From Chara braunii (taxonomy: Eukaryota; Streptophyta; Charophyceae; Charales; Characeae): a stretch of DNA of 24,065 bases. The notes under the pieces were generated by a model, which did not search any database, had not been told where the DNA came from, and was given only the letters and a program-made list of their open reading frames with translations. Where the stretch lies: NCBI GenBank assembly GCA_003427395.1, contig BFEA01000377.1, positions 338,597 through 362,661 of the forward strand, given 5' to 3'. The translations under genes and the position numbers were made by a program. This document shows, piece after piece, positions 10,383 to 19,588 of this stretch (its first letter is position 1; every line of letters begins with the position of its first letter).

Positions 10383-11445
10383 CTAGTCCTCTTCAGGTTC
10401 AACGTTTAAAATCCTAGCCCTGTCTCTTTCACCTGTGATTGCCCCCCGACGAAGTTCAACCCTAATTTGGAAAAAAATCCGCCTCAATTCCCTACGATCG
10501 GGTACCGCCCTGTCCAAGCAATACGTGGCCAGCCACGCTAACTCAACTATTGAGGTCCTAAACTAGGTGGCCTTCCTAAGTGCTCTCACCAACCTTTGAT
10601 GACCATCGACCCTCCCGAAGATCAACTCGGCTAGAAACCTAGGTACTGTTGTAGGCTTGACCACAGTTACTCTGGGAACTCCCAATCGTATGTGTATCGA
10701 ACCCAGTATCGAGCTATAGTATCTGACCCTGCCGAAAATTCCCCGAACAACCGAGAACCGTACCTATGACTGAGAGATATTAGATATAGATGTGCCCGAC
10801 AATGCCTCGCAGCGTCTATCACTAGAAACCTCCACTCATCGGATGATAAATATATTCAAATGTTCACCTCTGCAATAAGTGGCTGACTCTCTTTATCCTT
10901 TCTCACACAGGGTCTGGGTTGGCACTCGGTCCTCACCCACAAGAAAACTCCTTCTCTTACTATCAGCCCTTACTCTCTGGTGGGCTTATACTTGCTTCTC
11001 CCTTCCAATGGCAGGCTCACGACATCGAACGGCCCTTCCTCGCGTCTAAGATGGATTTGGGTGTCTGATTCAAATAAATATCATTCCTAATCAACTGCCA
11101 ATAGTGCTCTCAACGCTCCTTTCCCTGTGCCCACTCTCGGAATGATGAGCTCACAGACCCCCGCGAAGGGGCGGTGTTTCACTCATGCATCCTCACTCTC
11201 CTATCCATGCCTCTACTCACCCACCTCAGGCACGGTCTCTCACCTACTCGTGCTGTGGTTCAACCCTCCCAGCTATCCATCACGACCAACTAGCCTATCT
11301 AGTTCCCTCCCAGCTCCTTGCAAATCCGGGGCGCTTCTCCCCTCCCCTTCAATCCCTCTAATTCTTCCCCTGGTCACCTTTTCTCTCTCTTGGAATTTAA
11401 ATCAGCGTGGACTGACCAAACGGTAGGGAAAAATCAAAACAATCT
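10383..11445 (-). pseudogene. Decayed unknown module copy 1 (array)
   Basis: Function unknown. Read from the 5' side with about ten interrupting stops: RIRGIEGEGRSAPDLQG, AGVCELIIPRVGTGKGALRA (near 11,170-11,105), FESDTQIHLRREEGPFDVV, SLPLEGRSKYKP (near 11,017), VREGVFLWVRTE (near 10,950) and DEWRFLVIDAARHC. A frame change follows near 10,690, then PRFLAELIFGRVDGHQRLV, RALRKA, SIVELAWLATYCLDRAVPD and FFQIRVELRRGAI. It ends in an acidic tail, NVEPEED, at TAG 10385-10383. SLPLEGR, GVFLW, RALRKA and the acidic end correspond to FTLPGR, GVWLL, YALRK and YEDEEEV of copy 2. The GTGKG stretch is not a proper Walker A. The 5' limit is uncertain. Confidence 0.5.
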
Positions 11446-12414
11446 CCCTCAATCACAAGAAACATGTAGGAAGAAAAATACAGGAAATCATGAGAATGAA
11501 AGAATCGATGAGATCATGAGATTGCAAAATCCACGTCTCACCGGAAACGTCGAAAAACAGGTTGGCCATTCGTCGTCCGCTCGCTCACGCTCGCGCCGCA
11601 CTTGCACACACCAAGAAATATCCAGCCGTGAGTCCTAAAACAATCAACTCCAATTCTCTACGCCCCCGCGGTTACAGGCGGACCAAAGTCCCGAGAAGCA
11701 GCCTTCCCCGACAACGACGCCACTGTCGACCGGTAGAAGAGATCTGCAGGCACACCGATCGGACCCTATACCTCGCGCCGTGTCTGTCACCCACGGGAGG
11801 ATCGATCGGGGCTCCTGTAACCTGCAAGAAAACTGGGTTAGTCGAGATCCACACAATGATCACTGAAATCGATTGAAGAGGTAATGATGAGAGACTCACG
11901 AACCAACATTTGAAAGGAAAAAAATATGCTCTTCCTTGTAGTCTAAAATAATAGGGTCCGCTGCACTAGTCCCAATCCCATAAATAAATTCCCCTCCCAG
12001 AACAGGGAAAATCAGTTTGAGTCCCGACCGATCTTACTAACAGTTTAGGACGGATTCTCTGCCCAATGGGGTGACGTCGGTAACGTGCTCGCCGATCCCA
12101 GGGGACTGTGCTCGAACTTTCTCCGTATCAGAGTTAGATTCTTGGGCCCACTGGGGCCACAACTTGAGATCTAATTTCACCATAAGTTTGCCTTGTCACC
12201 ATCCTCCTCAGATAAAGTCTCAGGACGAGCTCCTTGCCTTTTCTCGTGTCACCCCTACTGTACTCCACCCGAGTTCCTGATCAATCACGGTCCTGTCCCT
12301 GGTCAACAAAGCCCCAACCAAGAAGTTTCCCTGGTCCACAGAGTCCCACAGTCCCGGATAGCTGAGCCACGCTGTCTTGTCTAAAACCCAGTCTGTATTA
12401 TATCCCTTCACTGA
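11446..12414. other. No supportable gene
   Basis: Moderately GC-rich sequence. Open frames on both strands (such as 11562-11876 plus and 11672-11899 minus) overlap one another and show no motif. I see no splice signals strong enough to define exons and no repeat structure. Confidence 0.5.
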
Positions 12415-12560
12415 GATCCGGAATCCCGACCTGATCCAAAGGTCCCAACTTGATCCAAAATGTCTCGGCTCGATCCAAAGATGTCCTTGTTCAGCCGAAA
12501 GGTCTGACTTAATCGCCCCGGCCTGAGTCCCAAAGTTCTCGCCTGTTTGTATCCTGGTCC
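12415..12560 (+). repeat. Degenerate GATCCAAA short tandem repeat
   Basis: A loose unit of about 18-24 bases, TGATCCAAAGGTCCCAAC-like, recurs four to six times with increasing divergence (GATCCAAA boxes near 12433, 12450 and 12472, then decayed forms). Similar AGTCC/GGTCC words continue to about 12,900. It looks like an eroded minisatellite. Confidence 0.4.
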
Positions 12561-12934
12561 CACGGTCCCAGCCCCAGGTCCAATACCTCAGCTTGCCCTT
12601 GCCTGTGTCTAGTAGTCCCGACCGACGAAGTCACTGTCAAAGTCTCGATCCGTGCTTCTTTAAATGTCAGTCCTGCCGAAGTCCCGTGGCATTGTCCGCT
12701 AGTCCTAATTAGTTCCGGTTCCCTTGTGGCAGGGCCCCACGTTAAAACCCAGATATTCCGACCTAGTGGTCCAAGTTCAGAGTCTTATTTGGTCCTGAAG
12801 TCCTGGCCCCAACTTAAGTCTTGGCCCGCACAAAAGTCCTAGTCTGAACCGAAGCCCGATTCTCCCCAAAGTGCTCGTCCCGCCGGAAAGTCCAAGTTTA
12901 GTCCGGTCCCCCCCCCCCGGTCACATCACTCCCC
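12561..12934. other. No gene seen; C-rich degenerate repeat words and a C11 run
   Basis: Continuation of the GTCCC/AGTCC-rich sequence with no coding signal. A run of 11 C occupies 12908-12918 just before the 39-bp repeats. Confidence 0.5.
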
Positions 12935-13051
12935 GATGTCCCGATCCAGATGCGCCCTCGGCCCACTGTGCTCGATGTCTCTCACCGGTTGCGCCTTCAG
13001 CGCACTGAGCCTGATGTCCCGTTCCGATCACGCCTTCGGGCACGTGGTCTT
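12935..13051. repeat. 39-bp tandem repeat, three copies
   Basis: Units start at 12935, 12974 and 13013, each opening with GATGTC and carrying a GCGCC/ACGCC(T)TC core. The period is exactly 39 bases. Being a multiple of three, it appears in minus-strand translation as a 13-residue repeat (EGATGERHRAQWA and relatives), but nothing else indicates a gene. Confidence 0.75.
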
Positions 13052-13880
13052 CCTGCCCAAGCCCCTGTGTCCGACTCGCGCCCCTCGACTCCTCGCGCGC
13101 ATGCACGCCCCTTCTCGCGGTTCTCTCGCGACTGTGGCGCTTGTACGCGCTGCCGTGTGACTTTGCATGCGCTTATACGGCAGCGCGCGTGATTCTCCCG
13201 CAGCTATGCATGATTTCCCCCCCTCACTACTGTGCGTGCATGCGCGCGCTATCCGCGCGATCACTCGCGGCTGTGGTGTGCCCGTCTGCGCGCTGTCCGC
13301 ACGGTCTCCCGTAGTTGTGCGCGAGTGTATGTGCTGTCTCGCGGGGCTTTGAACATGCTCTAGTTCCCGTGCCGCCGTGCACGATTCCCCTCACTCATGC
13401 GCGAGTGTGCTCGATCTCGTGTGGCGTTCCCGCACGAGGACTCCTGCTGACATGAAACTGCGCGCGACCGTGCGAGTGATCCAGTGCAGCGTTTCCCGCC
13501 AGTGCGCAGCTGTATGCGCTGGTGAGTTCGATCCTGCGCGACTTCCTCAACTTGTGCGAGGCTATGCGGGCGCTTGTGCGCGGTTTCACGCGTTGTCCCC
13601 TTCCTCGATTGTGTGCGTGTGAGACCTCGCGTTCGCGCGCAGCGATCCTCGCTCGTAGTTGGTTGTGAGCGCTTTCTCGCACGGCGGTCCCCGCTCGTGC
13701 GAGGTAGTGAGCGCCCCAGATCTCGCTCGCGCAGTTGTGTGACCGTCTGCGGCTATGGCCACCACGTGTGTCTCTCTGGTGCGCCCGTAGTGCGTCCGCA
13801 GATACGCATGTCCGAACCTCTCTATGCGCAGGTGCTCTTATGCGCGTGGTTGCGCGCGTTCCGACCCCAACCTATGCACT
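13052..13880. other. CpG-rich, TGCGCG-rich DNA; no supportable gene
   Basis: Extremely CpG-dense sequence dominated by words like GTGCGCG and CTCGCG with irregular repetition. Overlapping open frames on both strands result from base composition. It forms the left flank of the Ty3/gypsy insertion. The sequence beyond the inverted LTR, at 21,796 and below on the minus strand, starts with similar GTGCG-rich words. Confidence 0.5.
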
Positions 13881-13885
13881 TATGC
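13881..13885 (+). repeat. Target-site duplication (TATGC), left
   Basis: Five bases immediately outside the TG end of the plus-strand LTR. The same five bases, in element orientation, lie immediately outside the CA end of the inverted LTR (21796-21792 on the minus strand). Ty3/gypsy integrases typically make 5-bp duplications. Confidence 0.7.
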
Positions 13886-14158
13886 TGTAGCGGTACCCCT
13901 ACGGCCCGACAGTGAGGCCGGACCAGTTTCAGGCCGTCGGCCTGACCCTGGTCCGGTACTAGGTTGCTCCGTACCTGGACCTAGGCCGGTATATCACTTC
14001 GGCCTAGGCCCAGGGCGGGAGGTTGGTTCATTCAGTTGTTCGTTCTTTCATTGAGCCGGACTGGACCTTCACTCAGCTGCTGCTTTTCGTGTGTGTCCAT
14101 CTCCTCACTCTCTCTCTCTCTCACCATCTCCGCACGCGCCCGCTGCACGTGTGTCACA
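13886..14158 (+). repeat. 5' LTR of Ty3/gypsy element (plus strand)
   Basis: 273 bp beginning TGTAGCGG and ending GTCACA (TG...CA). Both ends coincide with the sharp limits of similarity to the inverted copy at 22067-21797. By-eye comparison gives about 11 substitutions and one 2-bp difference in a TC run (about 96% identity). Inside are a TATATC box near 13,990, two near-palindromes around GGCCTAGGCC, and a TC microsatellite near 14,106-14,121. A PBS-like sequence starts two bases downstream, which makes this a 5' LTR. Confidence 0.88.
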
Positions 14159-14159
14159 T

Positions 14160-14171
14160 TGGTATCGAAGC
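14160..14171 (+). other. Primer binding site, initiator-Met tRNA-like
   Basis: TGGTATCGAAGC starts two bases after the LTR end. The usual plant element PBS matching initiator-Met tRNA is TGGTATCAGAGC, so ten of twelve positions agree and the mismatched pair is an AG/GA swap. Position and sequence together support it. Confidence 0.75.
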
Positions 14172-14687
14172 TGGTTTTCAAACCTCTGCTCCTCCCTCCC
14201 TCCCCTCGCGCTATCCGGCCACCGCAGATAGCCATCTCCAAGTTCGTTCTTGCAGCTGCACCTGGCCCGCCAACGCGACCAGGTACGTTCGTCATCCAAG
14301 CTGGCGCCTTTCTCGACGCCGGCGCTACTTCGGCTGCTGCAGGTTGCTGCAGTCATCCTACTGGTTGTCGATGCTAACGTGCTGCCGCTCGTGCTCTGGT
14401 TCGTCCTTCGAGCATAGCTCCTACCCGGTGAATAGCCCGGTGAAGTGTTTGGATTGCGGCGGACATCCTGTGAGAAATTCAGCGAACCTTATAATTTAGA
14501 GGAAGGAGAATTCGCAACAAGGTTCCTGTGGATCATTGACACGTGGACAACCGACTTCCCACCACGTCAGCGCCTCCTTCCCCCTCTGGCTCTCCTCTTT
14601 CCCAACCCCAATCCCAACCCCTCTTTCCCCCCCCCACATTCCGCTGCCATCTCCCGATCTCCCCGACTGCTGCCTCTTCATGACTCC
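14172..14687 (+). other. Leader between PBS and gag
   Basis: About 500 bp between the PBS and the first plausible gag ATG. No other feature is seen. Confidence 0.5.
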
Positions 14688-16606
14688 ATGCAGAGTACCA
14701 AACTTGCGAGTCCCTCCCGCTCCACCAGCGAAGGGCTTGCGTTCCTAGCTCACGAGCCTACATCCGACTCAATGGCCACCCCTATGGCAACCAGTTCGGG
14801 CCCAACTTCCCAGTCGGATCCCATATTGGACCTCCTCCAACGCATGCAGGCCACACTTGAGGCCAAAATCACGGCCCTCCATACCGACTTTTCATCCCTG
14901 TCGGCCCGCGTGTCACAGTTGGAGCCCCGTACCAGTGCATCTCCCTCCCCACCCCCCTCATCTGCATCTGTGCCAGCTTCCTCTCCTTCTTCGACTGACG
15001 TCATCTACACGCTTGTTTCTTCCACGGGCTGCATGTCCTCACCCCAGTCCCACCCTTCCTCTGCAGCCATCTCTGCCTCCCAGGTTTCTGCCCCTGCACC
15101 TCCCTCCTCAGGTCCCATGGCATCTTGTCCCTCCACCTCCTCGACGTTAGTTTCCACGGCACCTCCCTCATCACCCCCCGCTCCTTCCCCCCCCCCCCCC
15201 CCCCCCCCCTTACACCCAAGACACTGAATGCCGAGCTCCAACGCCAGCTCACCCTGGCCCATGATCTCATCCGCCAACTCCAAGGAGGTCAATCCCTACC
15301 TCCACACCTCGCGGCACAACCTGTTGCCCCTTTCATCTATCGACAACATCAGACACAGGCCGCTGCGGTGCATTTCACGCTCCCACCACCAGCCACCACG
15401 ATGTGTCAGGGACCTTTGCCCCAGCTCCCCGCTCTCTCTAGTGGTCTTGCTGGTGCCACTACTTCTTCTGTCCTCTTATCACAATCGGCCCTTCCTCTCC
15501 CTACCCATTACCGACCCCCGACGTATGTTCCACAGTTTCGACGGGACCACCTCCCACAGTTTGACGGCAGGGCCTCCGAGCTCCAAGGATGGATCACTAC
15601 TGCTGAGGAGCAGCTTCGCTACCATGGTGTCGCCATGGAACTGTGGCCCGTTGAGATGTTCTCTCGCTTTACAGGTCGTGCAGCCTCCACCTGGCGTGAC
15701 TTCCTCGCCCTTCACTCACAGCGTGGTGTACATGAGGGCATATCTTATCATGAGTTTCGCGACTTCCTTCAACAATACTTTTCTCGTCCTGCGCCAACCC
15801 GCGACCTGATTACCCGTGTGGCTGAGATCAGATGGCTCCGTGGCGACAATGCTTTAGAGTCATACATCACGACATTTCACCGTATACGCGTTCATATTCC
15901 AGTCACAGCCATTCCCGAGGACACCATGATCCAGCGATTCCGCGCAGGTCTACCTCAGTCATTCCAGTTGCAGATGATGGCGTACTCCATCTCCACCTTA
16001 ACTGAGGCTTTCAACATTGCTAGGGCCATTCATCTCACTTATGCTCCACTCGTCGCCCCTCGCCTCAGCCCGCCGCTGCCCATTCCGCTACTACTGCAGC
16101 ACCTCGCCCCTCCCAGCCTCGACGATCCTCCACATACCGTCGTGGCCCTCATAGAGGCTCTGGACGGTTCCTCTCTCGTCGCTTGCATGCGCTGTTTCGT
16201 GATCCGTCGAGCATTGATGATGGCACTGCCTCAGATGATTCTGCGAGTGACCCAGATCAGGGACCCGACCCTCACTCCCCCGCGGAGGACGACGCCTCTT
16301 CCCATGACGACCGTCTTATCCGGGCCCTTTCACACTCCTCCGATGTCAGCCCTCATCCTCCAGGACTTGCTCTACGGTCACTCAACTACCTCTCCCAGCG
16401 GGCTTTGTGTTCCCTCGCAGCCGCTTGACCATTGCTGAGAGTGAGGACCTTCGTACACGAGGCATCTGCACCCGCTGCCGCCTTGCCGGCCATACCTCCT
16501 CTACCTTCCCGTACGCAGACGCCCTCCAGAGTCACTTCGCACAGCAGGCTCGCCATCAGGCTGTTCCCCCCGTCTCGACCTCCAGCGCAACACCCACCTA
16601 GCTGCG
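14688..16606 (+). pseudogene. gag: Ty3/gypsy gag, frameshifted
   Basis: Capsid polyprotein that would package element RNA. Likely start is ATG 14688 (MQSTKLASPS) or ATG 14772 (MATPMATSS). The N-terminal part has a short helical stretch (ILDLLQRMQATLEAKITALH) and a Ser/Pro-rich linker. A run of 22 C (15187-15208) follows, after which the meaningful frame changes to TLNAELQRQLTLAHDLIRQL. The retrotransposon gag core follows at about 15,535-16,060: LPQFDGRASELQGWITTAEE, FSRFTGRAASTWRDFL, FRDFLQQYFSRPAPTRDLI and FRAGLPQSFQLQMMAYSIS. Two more frame changes lead to SIDDGTASDDSASDPDQG and then a CCHC-like knuckle, CTRCRLAGHTSSTF (16,468-16,510), whose last Cys is Phe. Three frame changes make it non-functional. 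Confidence 0.85.
15187..15208. repeat. C22 homopolymer inside gag
   Basis: Twenty-two consecutive C at the Pro-rich linker. The upstream gag frame ends 19 bases after it, whereas the capsid core is open in another frame, so length change in this run explains the first gag frameshift. Assembly error in the run length is possible. Confidence 0.9.
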
Positions 16607-16860
16607 ATGTCCCATTCCCCTCACTCTCCTACGGTAGCAGGCATACCCGTTCACAACTCTACCTTTGCACCGCTTGCTACTCTTCCTGATGAGTCTGGTC
16701 CAACCTTATCTGTGGGTGACCCTATCGACACTGGTATGCCTTCTCCTTCCTTGCCTAGCATCCCTCATGACCCCCCTCCTCCACGTCCTCCTACCAGGCG
16801 TGCTCTTCGCACGGCCCGCTGCAGTGCTTCCCTTATTGCAGCCGAGGATATCATTGACTT
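16607..16860 (+). other. Gag-pol linker remnant up to the LINE junction
   Basis: Open but low-complexity sequence rich in Pro, Ser and Thr (PTVAGIPVHNSTFAPLATL, PHDPPPPRPPTRRALRTA). It looks like the spacer between gag and protease, yet no protease active site is present. The sequence changes to LINE reverse transcriptase at about 16,860, fused in the same open frame by chance. Confidence 0.5.
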
Positions 16861-19588
16861 CCTGGACATTGTTGTGCTGTTCAAGAAAGGGGACAAGGCA
16901 GAAGTGAGAAATTGGAGACCGATTTCACTTCTGAATGTGTCCTACAAAATCCCAGCCAAGTCATTAGCCCGGCGGTTAGGGAGGTACTTACCAGAATTGG
17001 TAGAGAGAGATCAGGGGGCATTCGTGCAAGGGCGGTCTATCTTGAACAATATCGTTACAGCTATGGAGACGCTGGAAATTGTTCAGGGGGAGAATATAGA
17101 CATTGCAGTTCTCCTACTGGACTTAGAGAAAGCTTATGACAAGGTGGGTTGGACATTTGTCCTTACCACCCTGCGGAGAATGGGCTTGGGTAACAGTTTC
17201 TGTTCCTGGGTCATTGCCATGTACACATTCTCAACGTCAGCGGTAATGATCAATGGCCATCTCTCGGAGTCGTTCACTCTCTCACGCTCACTACGACAAG
17301 GCTGCCCTCTTGCGCCTCTCATCTTTGTGTTTCAGATGGAAGTCTTGCTGAATAGAATCCGCCGTCATCCGGACATCAGGGGCCTGCATCTCCACACCAG
17401 TGAAGATTGCAAAGTCAAAGCACTGGCGGACGACCTGTTCGCAGTCTGCGAAAACTCGGTCACCTCGCTCAGCACACTGAAGTCCATCATGATTGAGTCC
17501 TCAACTCTCTCGGAGGCCTCAATGAACTGGGGTAAATCGGCCTACCTGCTGCCATCCCAGTACGTACTAAAGGTCGAATGGGGAATGAAGAGAATTGCTG
17601 CAGGAGAAGAAGAAAGGTTTTGGGGGATCCTAATTAGCCTGCAGATCAGCTCATCGGGGCAAGGAGTTCTCCTAGTACAACAGCGGATTGCGGCAAGACT
17701 CAGAATTTGGAGGTCCGCGTGGCACTTATGGATCATGGGCCGCGCACTGGTGATTAATGCATCTTTATTCTCCATTTTGTGGTTTGTCACCACAGTCAAG
17801 GAACTTGCGGAGGGAGTAGTAAAAGCAATAAGGAGACTGATCGCCCGTTTCCTTTGGAAGCCAAGAGCGCAGAATGGGGAGGGGTTCATTTCCAAAGTGG
17901 CGCTGGAAACCCTTTCCTTCCCGCGGGAGAAAGGCGGATTGGGACTAATTGACCCAACTCGCAAGAACCAGGCCCAACTCAGATGTTGGATTGTGAAGGT
18001 GGCTATGGGCCTATGGCACATTCCCGGGACCACTGGGTCACGCTGGCGGAACGCATTTTAGGTGGGGAATGGGGCCTGAGTCGCCCCGAAGATGCGTGGG
18101 CTTGTTTCTTTATGGCATCATTCAGAAAGAAACGCCTAAAATCAGCCTTCTGGGAGCCAGTCCGGAAAGCATGGAAGAAGTTGCCCGCCGACACTCCACA
18201 CACACCCACCACGAAGGAGGAGGTACTATGTCAGCAGCTTTTCGAGAACCCTGCAATTCTGGACCAGTTAGGCGTTCCGCTGGCTGCAGATGGGTCAGCA
18301 GGGTCCTTTGGCCAAGCTTGGGTGAAGAGAGGTGTAGTGAGATTGGAAGACATCTGGTGCCCCTTGTTGGGAAGCTGGAAACTGTAAGAGGAAGTGAAGC
18401 TCACCTTGAGAGGGCTGCAACGAGTGGAACAGCACTAGCAACAAGTCACAGCAGCCATCCCACAGAGTTGGCTGGAGCTGCTTGGCCCCGAGGGAGTCGA
18501 CCCGACTGGTACCTGGTACAAATCTGGATCAGAGGAAGAGGACACAATATGGAAGGTATTGGAGATCCTCCCCAACGGATTCAGAAGGGTGGAGAGATGG
18601 AGACGTGTGGACCACTCAAACTCCCTGACCCTAGTGGAGGAGGCAACCATCAGTACCTGGGACAACCGTCACAGGTTAGGGTAATTGAAAGGCGCAGCAA
18701 AAGCTCAATGGTACCCACCCGATCTTGGGTGGGTCGGGTTCCACTCATGAGATTATCCATAGACCCACAGGCCTGGAGCTGGTCAACTGGAATCACTGAA
18801 ACCACCCTCATGAAGTTGCGAGAGTACTCCACAGCGAGCGGTTACCAGCTAGCTGCCAAGGCCATGAAGACCCCGACTCAGATAGCCACTCAGCGTTGGC
18901 AAGCGGTATGTCATGCGGACATGGCGGGGAAGGTAGAAAACTTCGAGAGACTGTGGAAGTCCCTGACTGACCTACCCAACAGTAAACAAGTGAGCATTCT
19001 ATGACTACTGTCATTGTTGAACACTCCTCAACAGTTTGGCTGAGAAGTCGAGGAATGGAGGTGGAACTAGGTTGCTCAAGGTGCAGATGGCCTTTCGAAT
19101 CCACCCGCCACCTGTGGCGGGACTGCCCAGCGTCCAAAAGGATCTGGAACTGGTAGTCCCACCACTGGAGGGAATTCGGAGATACAGGGGTGACATGGGA
19201 TGAGAAATGGGTCCTATTAGGCTTTCTACCCCCGGATGTGGTGGGCAGCCGAGGCTGGGACTACATCGCACACGCCACGAGAGGTCTGATTTGCGAAGCG
19301 ATCTGGGCAGACAGAAACAGGGCAAGATTCCAGAAGAGACCCCTGTCTGACCTGGAGATCAAGAACTTCATTAAAAGAGGACTAAGGCAGGCGATTCAAG
19401 TCGATTGGAGAAGGAAAGCCAAGGCCGGCAAAGGAAGCTGCCGACAACTCCGCTGGTTCATCCGCACGTGGGCAAAGAACTACAAGCTTGCAGCAATGCA
19501 TCGTGAAAGAGGCCTGGTCCTCTCCCCATGGGTATCAGACAGTGAGGATGCCAGGGCCAGTAATGCCTGTCGTCTTCAGCATCGGTAG
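16861..19588 (+). pseudogene. LINE ORF2: reverse transcriptase to zf-RVT, 5'-truncated
   Basis: Non-LTR reverse transcriptase, which would copy LINE RNA at a nicked target. In order: FKKGDKAEVRNWRPISLLNV, LARRLGRYLPELVERDQGAF, VQGRSILNN, motif A (LLLDLEKAYDKVGW), motif B (RQGCPLAPLIF), motif C as LADDLFAV (17,423-17,446; normally F/Y before ADD), then FLWKPRAQNGEG and EKGGLGLIDPTRKNQAQLR. The frame ends at 18061 but continues in another (GEWGLSRPEDAWACFFMASF, FENPAILDQLGVPLAADGS), with stops near 18,385 and 18,436. It shifts again to LREYSTASGYQLAAKAMKTP and RLWKSLTDLPNSKQVSIL. The last part holds a zf-RVT finger, CX2CX8HX4C (19,073-19,126), an in-frame TAG at 19154-19156, and an end at 19588. 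Endonuclease and ORF1 are missing. Confidence 0.9.

Larger units (their letters stand above)
13881..16860 (+). mobile_element. Ty3/gypsy element, 5' half
   Basis: TSD, 5' LTR, PBS, leader, gag and linker in normal order on the plus strand. It stops where LINE sequence starts; protease, RT, RNase H, integrase and 3' LTR do not follow on this strand. It is probably the other half of the element at 21,792-24,065. Confidence 0.8.

Noticed and set aside
11105-11175. GTGKG in copy 1 as a Walker A (P-loop) ATPase motif
   Set aside because: Spacing is wrong for GXXXXGK[ST], with no Ser/Thr after Lys and no Walker B seen.
7592-11445. Alternative genetic code reading TAG/TGA as sense codons
   Set aside because: Frameshifts and TAA also occur, and LINE and gypsy frames end with ordinary stops; decay explains the pattern better.
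13500-13560. GAGTTCGATCC resembling a tRNA B box
   Set aside because: No acceptor stem, anticodon arm or A box around it.
14032-14377. Overlapping open frames in the gypsy leader
   Set aside because: Shadow frames on both strands across LTR, PBS and leader with no domain.
14750-15292. Minus-strand frames opposite gag
   Set aside because: Gly/Val/Glu-rich mirrors of the Pro/Ser-rich gag linker.
16720-16740. IDTGMPS as an aspartic protease active site (DTG)
   Set aside because: Lies in Pro/Ser-rich linker, lacks the flanking hydrophobic strands and the Ala/Ser after DTG.
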